Below are positions 36,543 to 48,209 of a stretch of DNA of 64,000 bases, piece by piece. The notes below the pieces were generated by a model. That model had not been told where the DNA came from. It did not search any database and was given only the letters and a program-made list of their open reading frames with translations. Each line of letters begins with the position of its first letter. The first letter of the stretch is position 1. The stretch comes from Argentina anserina. Lineage: Eukaryota; Streptophyta; Magnoliopsida; Rosales; Rosaceae. Position numbers and translations under genes: made by a program. The stretch covers positions 14,589,001-14,653,000 of the forward strand of contig NC_065874.1 in assembly GCF_933775445.1 (NCBI RefSeq). The letters run 5' to 3'.

Positions 36543-37412
36543 CTTCTTTCCTGCGTGCAACTTCCACGACCCTGAAAGTAATTTCCTCACTCGTTTCGTC
36601 AGTCACCTAATAGCACGATAAATGCTTAGAAAATGATACTTAAAATATCAGGTAACGAGTTCAGCACAGCTAAGTGTTGTTCATAAAACATTGTTCACGG
36701 GAACACTGTTCATGTTACTAATCATTGTTTTCTACAAACCACTGTTCACAGTTACTGTTTTACCTAAACACTGTTCACAGTTACTGTTTACCATGTCACT
36801 GTTCAAATTTCTGTTACAGTTTACTATTCATGCAACGGTACTATTCACCGGTACTATTCACAGTCACTATTCATGCGGCGTTACTGTTCACCGACCGCCA
36901 CCAATCATCACCAAATTTCACCAGCACAACCTAAACAACATTTCCAACAACTTCCTAGTTGACACAAAGTTCTAAATCCGAGCCTAAACAGTCCAAACAC
37001 CGAAGAACATATATTCGGCACTATTCACAAACCCTAGAAATTGAAATTTTGATTCGGGTACTTACACTTCGATTTGGCTCGATTCCTTTTGTGGGAATGT
37101 TGCTGGGACTGAGACAAGCAAAACCCCCCAAGAATCTCGAGCCATGGTGGCCGGAGGAGGCGGCGCCGCCACAGCAGTAACTTCCGGCGGTTGCTACACC
37201 GTGTGTGGTTGTCGCAGGAGTGCAAGGCATAGCCCAAAAGATGGAGCTCGTCGAGCCCGTCAGTTTGATAGGTGACACAACACGAGGCGACGTCGGATGG
37301 TGGAGAAATCGGCCGGAGAAGTTTTTTGGGTCGGGTGAACAGTACCGAGCTCGGGTGAACAGTAACCCGAGCTGATTTTTAGAAAAATCTGATTTTTAAT
37401 CTCTTTTCCTTC

Positions 37413-37420
37413 CTTTTATA
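37413..37420 (-). promoter_or_regulatory. TATA box of the 5' LTR
   Basis: TATAAAAG on the minus strand, 319 bp from the LTR start; expected to drive the element transcript. Confidence 0.6.
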
Positions 37421-37739
37421 CTATTTCCAAAATCGGAAACGAACTTCCGACATTAATAACTTTCGCGTCCGACGTCCGATTCGAACGTGTGACGTGTCCA
37501 CGAACTCGTATCGATGAGTTCTACGACTTTCGTGAAGGAAGTTTTCGCAACCGAGCGACGGAATAAAATTTGATCTATACGTTGCGGTAACGTTACGTTT
37601 TCTAATTAAACGATCTGAGAACGTTTCCGTTTTCGTTTCGAAATGTCGCAAACCTCCAATTGTCGTCTTGAATTAATTTCACAAGTTTAACACTTTGAAA
37701 ATACTCGATATTTAGTTTCTAAAAATTCGGGTTATTACA

Positions 37740-37979
37740 ATCAGCTTCACCTAAAGCAACTTCCTCATCATTCCATTGCTCTTCTGGCTTGAGATGCTGT
37801 GAAGTCCCAGCTTTAGCATCCCCTTCAATCACTGGATGTTTCCAACCAGTAACAATACTTCTCCAAGCTTTTGAATCAACAGAATATATGAAAGATTTCA
37901 TAGTGATTTTCCATTGATCAAAACCTTCACCTTTGAAATGAGGAGCCTGATTTACACCTGTTCTATCCATTCTATCCAT
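37740..37979 (-). pseudogene. Copia gag, N-terminal part, split by the gypsy insertion
   Basis: Starts MDRMDRTGVNQAPHFKGEGF followed by DQWKITMKSFIYSVDSKAW and GWKHPVIEGDAK, the N-terminal DUF4219-like segment of copia gag. The first Met (37979) lies about 50 bp inside the primer-binding site. It ends in GEAD at the 5-bp duplication CTGAT (minus strand) next to the gypsy LTR. Confidence 0.85.
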
Positions 37980-38017
37980 ATAAAAACCACAGATCTCACT
38001 AAAAAAATTAGCGACCT

Positions 38018-38030
38018 GCTCTAATGCCAA
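38018..38030 (-). other. Primer-binding site of the copia element
   Basis: Minus strand TTGGCATTAGAGC lies one base inside the 5' LTR end. It differs at two positions from TTGGTATCAGAGC, the complement of initiator methionine tRNA, so it is probably a mutated tRNA-Met site. Confidence 0.65.
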
Positions 38031-38031
38031 T

Positions 38032-38884
38032 TGAAGATAACAGATAGAGATAATGAGCAACAAATCACAGTGCAAAAACCTCAATTTGAAGAAAAAAGCA
38101 CTGTGATTGAATTTCGTTATTCAATAAAAAAACAAATACAATAGTCTAACTCTCACTCAGTCAAACATGTATTTTAGAACTCTCACACAGTTCTAGCTAC
38201 TTGATTCTCACACAATCAAGTTTAAAAAAAAAAACTCTCACTCAGTTTTCACAAATAAGCTCTCACTCAGCCTATTCTAACAAACTCTCACACAGTTTGT
38301 ATCAGCTAACTCTCACACAGCTAGCTACAACTTCTCACTCAACTTGATGTTTCTTCTCCAACTCTCACACAGTATAGAGACTCCAATGTATTATGCTTTT
38401 CTCACTAGCACCTGCACAATAACACACAGATGACAGTGATAGCACAATATGTCTATTTCTTACAGAGTGCGGAAGTGCATATCATGAGCATAACCTTATC
38501 CTTTTATACTGATCAACACCAGCATGCAATCAGCAAATCAATAAATCGAAATGAATCAATTTAATCCTACAAAGCCTCTTGACAGATAACAACAGATCAG
38601 GAAAAGTTAATAGCTTTAAACAAGTAATCATATTTTTCCTAAAGTTATACAGTCAACTGCATAATATAAGCAAAATATAATTTCCTTAATAAAGTATAAG
38701 ATCAATCCAAGTACAACATTTCAGCAACTCTTTACGCAGACAATAAGTTATAATAAAGATACATTTACTAAAGATATGTCAACTCCAAGATTTTGTCTTT
38801 GCTGATGCAAGAAGCCTTGATGAATGTTTTTTCCTTCTTTAGAACATGTTGCTTAGTGCAGCTAGGAAATGTCACATACCTTCA
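38032..38884 (-). repeat. 5' LTR of the copia element
   Basis: 853 bp. Pairs with 21861-22711 at about 98-99 percent identity by eye. Confidence 0.9.
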
Positions 38885-39269
38885 AAGAAACATACATATT
38901 TTTTGTATTTTCTTTGGTTAATCAAAGAAACAGTCACATATATATGATATTCACATCGTCTCGTTATAAAAACTGATTGATTTTTTCGGCCGGCTAAATG
39001 AATTTATCTCGCTGTATAAGGTAGGCGTTTCAATGGAACCCAGCGCATGCTTCAAATTAATTAAGCATATGCTGCCACCATCTGCTCAATCTGTTCTTGA
39101 GATGATCGAGAGTGTTGTTCAGAATTACTATCTCTGTGTTTGATGAACAAAATTGAAGTGGAAAAACTCCTTACCCTACCTGCATGTGATCTCAACTCTC
39201 AAGAAAGCCATTCGTAGGCACCCCCAATCATCACGAGAACTATAGCACTCAGGCATGCAAGTAGGGTAG
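38885..39269. other. Flank between copia element and AUG4 copy
   Basis: No gene recognised. Includes the 3' flank of the AUG4 pseudogene, whose stop codon is at 39270-39272. Confidence 0.5.
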
Positions 39270-41164
39270 TTATTGGGGGCGTTTGAGGTCCGTCTCAACT
39301 TGTTGGATCGTCCATTGCATATTTTCCAACTTCTGTAAAGGATTGTTAATTTGTTCAGCATTAAGAAACCAAATAATAATGGAGGTTGACCTTTAAGTAT
39401 TTCCATTAGCTGTACAATATCATGGTACTGCCTTGCAATGTTATTGAAGGCGAGTGACCTGGTAAAAGAAAATTAACTAGTGAAAAATAGCCAGGAGGAG
39501 CGATGCCTTCAAATATATAATGTCCAATCAAAATTCTTTGAAAACAACAGATATATAAACAAAAGAGGCACGAGCAATTAACAGCTGCTTGATTGTTTTG
39601 CACATCAGGATTCGAACATGCAAACAAGTATCAGCCAAATAAACAGAGAATGCCAAAGATAATACATTATGAATTTAATTATGACTAGAAGGAATCTGGG
39701 ATGGTTTCTAAAATCATTGAAAATGTATCAATAATGAAGACTCTAACCAGGAAATCAGATCCACATTGGAAAAGTGAAACAGATCAGAATAAGAATAACA
39801 TACCGCTTTATCTTGTATGATTGAAGCTTGTTTTGTTGCTTCAACAAGGTATTTCCTGGAAATGACCAATTTGATTACATGAACTTGATCAATTAACCTG
39901 CATATGCTTTCAAAGGAGTCATCAGAACATACCTTATTTTATGCAGGGCAGGTACGGAGTCCTTAGAATATGTGTCGTGAAGGAGACCATACTCCAGGCT
40001 CCTGAAATAGAGTGGGACTACTATATTATTAATGTTAAGAACTTAAGATAAATGAAAATCATGGTAATAGCCAGAGATCAAAACTGAATGTCTGTTTATA
40101 TCAGAAAACTCAAGCAACAAAGTTCGTAAAAAAAAAAAAAGAATCTAATGCAAAATTTAAATAATGAAGAGAAAAACCTGGCAACAAACCTCAATTTTGC
40201 ATCTATGGTCTCGCATCTTTTGCACAAGAATGTCTTTTGTAGTTCATCCTAATGATCATTAGTTCAATAAAGGCTTAAGAAAATTCCACAACAAAAATGC
40301 AGACGGGGTAATTATACACAGCGTTTTTAGAGCATATTATAATTTTCTAGTGCTGAAAACGTAAATAAATATTCCAAATATATAATAGAAGCTTCAACAC
40401 ATATGTATGTTGCAACTTCAAATTTCTGACCAGCTTTATAAGAACTCCCAATATCTGCTCTAAGACCTAGTTTTGTGCAAAAAGACTGTTATATATCATT
40501 GTGAACAGAATATGGCTGGTATCAGTGTGCAGGAACAAAAAGTATGTGCTTGTTTCATACGTTGCAGTATTCAGTAAATTTTCTATCTGCTGAATACTGA
40601 TCTTCCTTCAGAGCTGCTTCCTCCCCTTCCAGCTCCTCAATTATTAACTTTACCCTGATATACTCACCAGGAAAAGAGAAACACACTATAGATCACACAG
40701 TTCAAGAATGAAACAGGACAGCAGTGCAGATAATTATATGTTCTCCCAAAGGATGGGCCTATAAAAGGGTACAAGTATAATCACAAACTCTTGACACTCA
40801 CATAATTATAATCATATTGATTTTCTAAAAGATGAGGGGGCTAATGATCCAGCAGCAAATGGCATTTCAAATACTTTCTTGACAAATAGGACACTTCATC
40901 TTTGGCCATGAAACGTTTTCTGATATAGTTCTCTAATTGCGACTATTAATGTCAGCTACTAGCACACGACAGTGTTGTATGCCGAATACTTCTATCAAAA
41001 GTCACCAGAAAGAACCTTTATCCATACATGAAATTACTGAAAATAAACTTGCATTGAAAGAGTAATTCGAACCTTTCTAGTAACTGATCATTTGTATTAT
41101 TCCATCCTGATGACGACCAATCTGCAGCAATGAACAACTGGCGTTAGTTTCCTCTATAACTACT

Positions 41165-41166
<2 letters not shown>

Positions 41167-41200
<34 letters not shown>
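41167..41200 (+). repeat. (GA)17 microsatellite beside an AUG4 splice donor
   Basis: Pure GA run. On the gene strand it is (CT)n directly after the donor GACATAG/GT. Confidence 0.95.
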
Positions 41201-41203
<3 letters not shown>

Positions 41204-42388
41204 ATGTCTATGTCTTCCATTAGAAAAGCATCAGTTAACTTATCACATTGAGCTCTCAACCGAGCCTCAATCTCATCCGAAACACAAAACTGGTATTCTG
41301 CCATATCCTACAGTTGAAAGATGATGTAGTATATGAAGCTTCTAATTACATAAAGACTAGTTATGCCAAAATAAGATCTTCATTCATACTATAATGGACT
41401 ATATCTAATGAATAACATAAATTATAAGAAACAAAGTTCAAATGTGGATACAATGACAAGAATGAATGAAGAATAAATTAGAAAAGAAGGCACTTCTGTA
41501 TGGCAGAACCATATATATTAGACAGTGTACCACGTCAACTGGGATTTGTTGGAAGTTGGAACTGTGTTTTCCATAAATATGCCGGTGTAATTCCAAGAAA
41601 GCAACTAGGAAGGCCTCCAAGTGCAGGTTCCTCAACTAGAGTAGGTCCGAGAGAAAGATTGTTGTTTGTTGTACTAAATGTGCTTGCACCACTAGAACTT
41701 GGAGTTAGAACTTGATCCGATTGTAAAACTGGTACCAGGACTGTAACGACCCTAAAATTTCGAGCTTTAAAAACTCAAAATTCCAAAGTCGTTAGAACAC
41801 CAAAAACAATCTCAATGAAATCGAAATCATTTAAGTGCACAGCGGATCATCACTGAGTTCTCAATACAACTCAGAAAACCAATTATTACAACCCAAATTT
41901 ATAATTTAACATTACATAAGATGGAATGTAATAATCCTCACAATCTCTCACAAAACTCACAAATAAAACCACACCAATTCTCACACACAAATCCTCGCTA
42001 GAAACCTCACCACAAGCAGGATACGAACGACTTCGAGCCTCCGGAGTCGTCACTCAATCTCCACTAATCATGTAATAACCCTAAATTTCAAACAACATTT
42101 GAGTGGATTTGAATTCTTTAAAATTGTGGAATTTAATTAGAATTGATGTGTTTGGTTACGACGATAGGAAACGAGTAACGGATATGTTATCGGAACGTTT
42201 AATTCGAAAAACATTACGTTTCCGAACGTTTATATCGACTTTTAATCCGTTGCTCGATTTCGAAAACTTCCTTCACGAAAGTTGTAGAGCTCGTCGATAC
42301 GAGTGCGTGGACATGTGACGCGTCCTAATCGGACGATGTACGTGAAAGTTGTTAACGACGGAAGTTAGTTTCCGATTTTGGGAGGGGG

Positions 42389-42396
42389 TATAAAAG
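42389..42396 (+). promoter_or_regulatory. TATA box, LTR 1
   Basis: TATAAAAG after GGGAGGGGG, 318 bp from the LTR start; likely start of U3/R. Confidence 0.7.
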
Positions 42397-43304
42397 GGAA
42401 TGTTATCAATTAGGGTTCTCATAAGTGGAAACCCCTTCATCCCTCTCTCTCACCCACCCCGCCGCACGCTCTCTCTCTCTCCCTCGGATCTCTCTCTTCT
42501 CTCTCTTTCTCCTTCTTTCCCGAGCATCCTTCTCTCTTCTCTTCCCTTTCTCTCTCGGTTCTCTCTTCTCTTCCCTCTCCCTCTCGACCCGAGTTCCTCC
42601 CTTTCCTCTTCTCTCTCCCTCTCTCGAGGTCCCCTCTCTTCATCTCAAACCCGAGTTCCTTCGTCGACGAGCTCGGGCGAGCACGCCACCGCCCACCCCA
42701 CCCTCGCACTCGCGCCAAAGGGATGAGCCGCTAGCCTCCACTGCTGCTCGATCTCCTCCACCTTCATCGTCGATTCAAGAGCCTCTACCGTGAGATTCAA
42801 GTAAGGATTGATGATATTGATGTTGTGTGTGGATTTTGGATGATTTTGGGATGGTTGTGTGGAGATCCGGAGGGGGTTGGAGGAGGTTTAGAGGAGATTG
42901 GGTACCGCCGCCTAAAGGCGGCGCGTGGGATGGTGTAGGGTAGCGTAGGAGGGAATTGAAGCCGTGGGAAGGTAGAGGAGGAGGAGGGGAGAGTTTGGAG
43001 GCGACGGTGGCATCACACGCGCCTTGGTTGGCGTCGGCGCGTGGGCCCCACGCGCGGACCGGCCGGAGGTGGCGCGTGTGCCACACGCGCCGCCGGGTGA
43101 GGCGGTGTAGTAAGTTTTGACAGAAGGGTATTTTTGTAATTTACTGTGTACGGTAAAAGTAAATGTAATTTTTATTTACTGCGGTAAATGTAATTAAATT
43201 TTACCTTCGGTAATGTAATTATAAATTACTTTCGGTAAATGTAAAAAGTAATTTGTAAAAGGTAATTAGTAAATTTTATTTACTGAGATTGTATTTACCT
43301 TTAA

Positions 43305-43574
43305 ACAGAAATACGTATATAATATTTATACGTACAGAAATACGTATTAATATTATACGTACAGAAATATGTATTATTATTTATACGTACAGAAATACGT
43401 ATTTAATATTTATACGTACAGAAATACGTATATAATATTTATACGTACAGAAATACGTATTAATAATTATACGTACAGAAATACGTACTAATAATATATA
43501 TACGTACAGAAATACGTATTAATATTTATACGTACAGGAATACGTATTAATATTTATACGTACAGAAATACGTA
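43305..43574 (+). repeat. Ten-unit palindromic tandem repeat, LTR 1
   Basis: Ten units of about 27-29 bp with consensus ACAGAAATACGTATTAAT then ATTTATACGT. Each has inverted ATACGTAT/ATACGTAC elements around an AT-rich spacer. Confidence 0.95.
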
Positions 43575-43790
43575 TAAATCGTATATTTGTACAGTAACCG
43601 TGAATAGTGAACCGTGAACAGTAACTTCGTATAAACCAAAATTGCTGAACAGTAACCGTATATTACTGTTTTGGCATTTAAAGGTTTACGAAACGATTCT
43701 AAATGCTGGTTTTTATCTTTTTAAGGTGATCGCTAAATCGAGGAAAGGGAGTATTATCGGAAATTGAGGATTTACGCTCAAGTCAATAAG

Positions 43791-44730
43791 GTGAGTAAAA
43801 TCTCACTAATTTACGAATCTACCCTCGCGGTGATTCAACATTTTTGCAAGTGTGTTTATTAAATGAATTACAACATGTATATAATTTAGTGAACTACATA
43901 TATACAGTATAAATGGTAATAAGTACATATATATATAGTTCATTAAATTACTTACTGTTATTAATTCATTGAAAATAGTCATTTCGGTGACAGAAAAATT
44001 GTGCATGTGTATGTGATTTCAATGGTACGATATGATGTGAGATTATCGTACGTAATTTTTCAGGTGTTTATGAAATATGACATGTATAGGATATAGTGGA
44101 CTATGTATATGCGGTATAAATGGTAAATAAATACGAATATATATAGTTTGCTATATAATATACTGTTATGATTTTTATTATGGATATATTGTGAAAGTTT
44201 TAAAACGTACAATATGATGAGTGATTATTGTACATGATTTTATCACGGAAAATGTGAAATATTGTGATTTGTCTTCGGACGTGATTTGTGGTACAATATG
44301 ATGTGAGATTATTGTACATGTGAGGCAAGTCGGAACCTAGCCTTTGGCCGGGCGAAAGTTACGATACAGTTAGAGCTCTAGTCTGTCTGCCATAGTACTG
44401 CATGAGGTAACGGGTGGTTATCTGATCATGGGTACTCAGCTTGTTTTGGATGTTGGGTGGCGGGTGGTTACCCAACATCAGCGGTATACTAAGTGAGGGG
44501 TAACGGACGTGTACCAGCGCTCATTAGTTACCATTTTGTGAAAGTATTAGTGTAACCAGATGGGTTGCTCGTTTTCTCATGGTTTCCATTTTACTGTGTT
44601 GATGTGGAGTTGTGTCTTTTATGAGACGAGAGTTATTTTAATATTTTACTCATACGAGCTGTAAAGCTTACCGGGTTTGTGTTGCAATCCCGGTGCACCA
44701 ATTTCAATGGTGTAGGGGATACTTCCGCAG
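43791..44730 (+). other. Predicted intron in LTR 1 leader
   Basis: Donor AATAAG/GTGAGTAAAATC and acceptor ATACTTCCGCAG/GTG. An upstream pair is also possible: donor at about 42803 (CAAG/GTAAGG in LTR 2 and 3) with an acceptor at TTTTTAAG/GTG near 43726, giving a small middle exon of about 65 nt. Confidence 0.5.
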
Positions 44731-45051
44731 GTGCTGAGTAGTGGTGATTGAGTGACGACTCCGAAGACTCGAAGTCGATCGCATCCAGTCGTGGTGAGGT
44801 TCCAGCGTGGATTGTGTGTGTGATTTGGTGTGATTTTATTTGTGAGGTTGTTGTGAGGATTATACAATTCCATTTGTTATATGTTGAATTATCATTTGGG
44901 TTTGTAATAATCGGCTTGACTGAGTTATATTTTAAACTCAGATGTGATCCGCTGTTACGCTTTAATGATTTCGATTTATTTGAGATTATTTGGTGTTTAA
45001 CGACTTTAGAATTTTGAGTTTTTAAGCTCGAAATTTTGGGGTCGTTACAGT

Positions 45052-45064
45052 TGGTATCAGAGCC
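45052..45064 (+). other. Primer-binding site (tRNA-Met), internal 1
   Basis: TGGTATCAGAGCC two bases after the LTR end. Copies at 51600-51612 and 58148-58160. Confidence 0.9.
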
Positions 45065-45327
45065 TAAGTGCGTATTTGGCGATTATCAATACCATCCAGG
45101 AGCGATGATTCGACTGCAGGCGGGCTCCCATCACATGCTCCTCGGTATAGATATGTTGTCGGGTACGCGAGAGTGTTAGGAGCCATACCTTATGGTTTGG
45201 TCCTGTAGAGAGTATTGTGACGATACTCCGATGATTCACCTTCTTCAGAAATTTCATGATTGATATTGGTTGGATCTATTTTGTCGAATTCGAGACTTCA
45301 CATGTATGACTGAGCGTTAATTGTTAA

Positions 45328-45567
45328 ATGGTGATGAATTTGGAAAATGGCCGTGGACAGGGCCGAGGACGGACAAGAGGTCGAGGCCGAGTTAGGGCTG
45401 CAGGCCGAGTCCGCAATGTGGAGAACCTTTATGAGGAGGCTGCTCCACTGGAAAGACAAGTTGATCTTGTTGCTATCGTTAGAGACGATAGTCGTGTGTT
45501 GAGGTTGGTCAAGGACATGAGTGACCTGCTAGTGCTATCATTCCATGACGCTTGGATCATATGGTAG
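45328..45567 (+). pseudogene. Gag N-terminal remnant, internal 1
   Basis: MVMNLENGRGQGRGRTRGRG then RVRNVENLYEEAAPLERQVD: an arginine-glycine-rich start common in chromovirus gag. It stops at FHDAWIIW; in another frame DPMVADHWIRVLGLT continues the capsid motif, so a frameshift truncates it. Remaining gag and the protease half are decayed, the latter seen as VIPDHTMMWSEESIDWL-like scraps near 45820. Confidence 0.6.
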
Positions 45568-48209
45568 CGGACCATTGGATCAGAGTATTGGGACTTACTT
45601 GGTGATGATTGAGTACTATGAGTTAGAAAGAGGATGATAGCCATATTCATTATTGATAGTTGGCAGTGGAGGGGTTAGGATTGATTCCTACGCCTATGGG
45701 AACTCTTTATGTGTCACTTCACTTTTGGAGTGTTCCTCGAAATTGGAAACAATGAAAGGCTTATCCTCTTATGATTGGAAGTAAAGAGTCCTCTGCTTAT
45801 TTGATAGTGATTCCGGACCACACTATGATGTGGTCTGAGGAATCGATTGGTTGAGGCCGCAGTACACAGTGATTGATTGTTTTGACATGGTGGGTTCTTT
45901 CGTAGACCCAGGAAACCAGAGTGTCGTATCTCTGACTCGAGTCGGATAATGCCATGAGAGCTTGAGTCATAGCATATGTTGAGTATGTGGATCTGAAGTA
46001 ACTATCACAGATCATTGTGATGTCTGAGTAAAGTGAGACGTTCCGGAGACACTGTGTTCTAGCACCTATAACGAAGACGCCGTATGGATGGGACAAATGA
46101 ATTCCAAGACTAAATGACTGGTGCAATCAGTTTAGAGAGGCTACAATACTCTCTGAGTTGGACAAGCGATCCAGATACTGGAATGCTAACAGGTTTAAAT
46201 ATATAGTTTCCTATCAGGGCAGAGAACTGTCAAGGAGACTCGATGGAGAACGTTGACCCTATGTTGAGGGAGGTTCAGTGTTTAAATGTTGAGGACTAGA
46301 TTTTAGTTATGCAACTAATCTAGAGATGTGTAGACCATAGGTTGGAGGTGGTTAACGAAAATTTTCGTGACTAGCATCTCTAACGCTGTTGGTAACAGAG
46401 TGGTAGGGCGTATGATACGTCCATAAAGTGGTAATACAATTATTGAATTGAGATTCACTTTTTGTCGACGTGACATTCCAAACTTGTTTTGGTTCGGCTA
46501 TAGACAATTGATGTTACACATTGTTCTTGGCTGAGCAAGAAATATAAGGTGATGGAGAAATCTCAATGTGGTGATATGAATTAATTATTTGCTAGATGAG
46601 CATTTAAATAAGAACGCTGATCTTTCAGGATTAAATTATTTTGGTGTTGGGGATTGGAACTTCACAATGCCACAGGTCCAAATGAGACGCAATGGCGGTG
46701 AAGTGACTCTATTGAAGGTAAGGTATGAAATGACCTTAGCTTAGTGGTGTTTTAATGAATTTTTCGTGACAAGCACCTTCCAACCGGTAAAGAAATGGTT
46801 GAGAATCAGATTTTCTTTTCAAGTACAAGTGGCGTTAATGTTGGAGACTTAGAGGTTCTTTTCCTCTATGCATCAGATTGTTTATTGTTGGATAAGGAGA
46901 AGTTGACTGAAGTGTTCAACAAGGGATAAATTTTACAATAAAGAGTACCCAATTATATTACTGCTTGCAGAGAAATTATTTTGGCCGAATGCGTTGGCCA
47001 GGAGAGTTCTTAAGGAAAGTAAGAAACAACTGTTTAGAGTGGTGGTATAGCGATCATTTTGGATTAGTTTTGAGGGGATGGTGTACCTAATATCGGGTTC
47101 TGTTGAAGTAATTTCTAAATTTATTAGTACTGCAACGGTGGGAGGAACCAATATCTTAGATGATGCACGGGGGCATTTGTGTGGACCATATGTCTTGCAT
47201 TTGAGGCATGTATGAACCAGGGGGTAAAGTATGTCTCAGTTGTGGTCGTGTTGGATTTCGCGCTGTAAAGTTCGCCTGATTTTCATGTTCCACCGATGTG
47301 AGATAATCACCTTCTTGTCTGAACCCCAAATTGTGGCATACCACTCATGGAAGCAAGAAGTTGTAATTAATTTTCGACGGTAAGTTTGGTGAGTATGATG
47401 GGATGCGTGATGTGTCGCTCTTGTGGTGGCGGTAGAGGTTCTCTACTGCCTTGTGCGTATATTAGTCGATTCTCTGGTGAAACTTTTGGAGAGTAATTCT
47501 TAATCCAAGGTGGTGTGCTGTGGTGGTTGTGAACTCGATGAGCTAAGATTTCCTTATCGTGTTGCCGATACAAATATGGTACTTGAGTGGGTATCATGCA
47601 CGACAACTTTTTATGGTTATAATAAGATGATCATGAAAGGGGATTATTTTGTTGATTGGAAGGAATGGTAGGTTCGTTATTCTAACGATGATTTGTGGTG
47701 AAGTCATGAAGGTATTGTCTTGATAAAGCACGTTTATTTGAAAACCACTATGTGTGATGTAAGTAGTAGGCATGTGTTAATCATTGATTTGACTCATGTT
47801 AGATGTTGAGAGTTTTGACCATGCTTAGTGGTATGAGCTAACTCATGACGTGAGGATAGTCTGTCAAATCGCAAGAGAGTGGTGAACTAGACAAAAGAGG
47901 GCGTAGACGCCTCCATGTTGAAAAACATCATTATGTTTCGGGAGGATGATTATATTTTGAGTAGCTCACATGCGACTATTATTGTTAGGAGATGTGACAG
48001 ATTGTCTGATGGGGGAAGTTTGAGGTAACGGAAGATAGGTTGAGAGTTTGTATGCTGGATTTTAAGGTAGATGTGAAATCATTTGAGATTGATTGAGTTC
48101 GCCTACAACGACAGTTACCATTCCAGCATCGGCATGGTACCCTATGAGGCACTTAAGGTAGACCATGTCGATCACCTATCTGTTGGGCCAAAGTTGGGTG
48201 TAGTGAGAT
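45568..48209 (+). pseudogene. Non-coding, rearranged internal DNA, internal 1
   Basis: No reverse transcriptase, RNase H or integrase core motif is visible. The stretch is colinear with the reverse complement of 31935-34290 of the minus-strand element, so the same degenerate sequence is carried by two separately inserted elements. Near 48095 FAYNDSYHSSIGMVPYEA-like sequence marks the end of a deleted integrase core. Confidence 0.6.

Larger units (their letters stand above)
28675..37739 (-). mobile_element. Complete 9.07-kb non-autonomous Ty3/gypsy element, TSD ATCAG
   Basis: Two LTRs (28675-31409 and 35004-37739) bound a 3594-bp internal region with a tRNA-Met primer site beside the right LTR and a polypurine tract beside the left, so it reads on the minus strand. 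A perfect 5-bp duplication ATCAG (28670-28674, 37740-37744) marks the insertion into copia gag. About 15 differences between the LTRs by eye (near 0.5 percent) indicate a young insertion. The internal region has only scraps of gag, protease and integrase, so mobility must have depended on proteins from a relative. The integrase tail resembles the Tekay/Del chromovirus clade. Confidence 0.92.
35004..37739 (-). repeat. 5' LTR of the 9.07-kb gypsy element
   Basis: 2736 bp, pairing with 28675-31409. TATA box at 37413-37420; predicted LTR intron 35290-36542. Confidence 0.95.
21861..38884 (-). mobile_element. SIRE-like Ty1/copia retrotransposon with nested gypsy insertion
   Basis: Two LTRs of about 852 bp with inverted ends TGAAG...CTTCA bracket a copia-ordered polyprotein on the minus strand: gag, a long coiled-coil linker, protease, integrase, reverse transcriptase, RNase H. 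A primer-binding site lies by the right LTR and a polypurine tract by the left. A 9065-bp gypsy element plus 5-bp duplication interrupts gag; without it the copia element is about 7.95 kb. The coding frame carries at least four in-frame stops and one frameshift, so it is dead. Flanks (GATATA left, AAGAAA right) show no target duplication, which may mean decay or a past rearrangement. Gag and RNase H motifs resemble the SIRE/Maximus lineage. Confidence 0.9.
42071..45049 (+). repeat. LTR 1 of the tandem array
   Basis: Starts TGTAATAACCCTAAATTTC, ends GGGGTCGTTACA. Order inside: U3 with TATA (42389), CT-rich leader (42440-42660), GC-rich hairpin block (42900-43100), GTAAAT-rich part, ten-unit palindromic array (43305-43574), GTGAACAGT motifs, predicted intron (43791-44730). 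Differs from LTR 2 by about ten small changes, including loss of one G at the first donor (GATTCAAGTAAGG against GATTCAAGGTAAGG). Confidence 0.95.

Noticed and set aside
21861..38884. Target-site duplication of the copia element
   Set aside because: Flanking pentamers (ATATA and AAGAA) do not match, so none is claimed.
42400..42793. Long serine/leucine-rich ORFs in the LTR leaders (also 48948-49359 and 55496-55907, both strands)
   Set aside because: They arise from a CT-rich low-complexity leader open in several frames at once; no domain and no codon signal.
43305..43574. Regular repeat spacing reminiscent of a CRISPR array
   Set aside because: Units are contiguous AT-rich tandem repeats inside a plant LTR, without unique spacers, and the genome is eukaryotic.
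44748..45017. 89-codon ORF near the LTR 3' end, repeated three times
   Set aside because: Conservation is explained by the recent duplication of the whole LTR; it is in U5 and absent as an ORF in the other subfamily.
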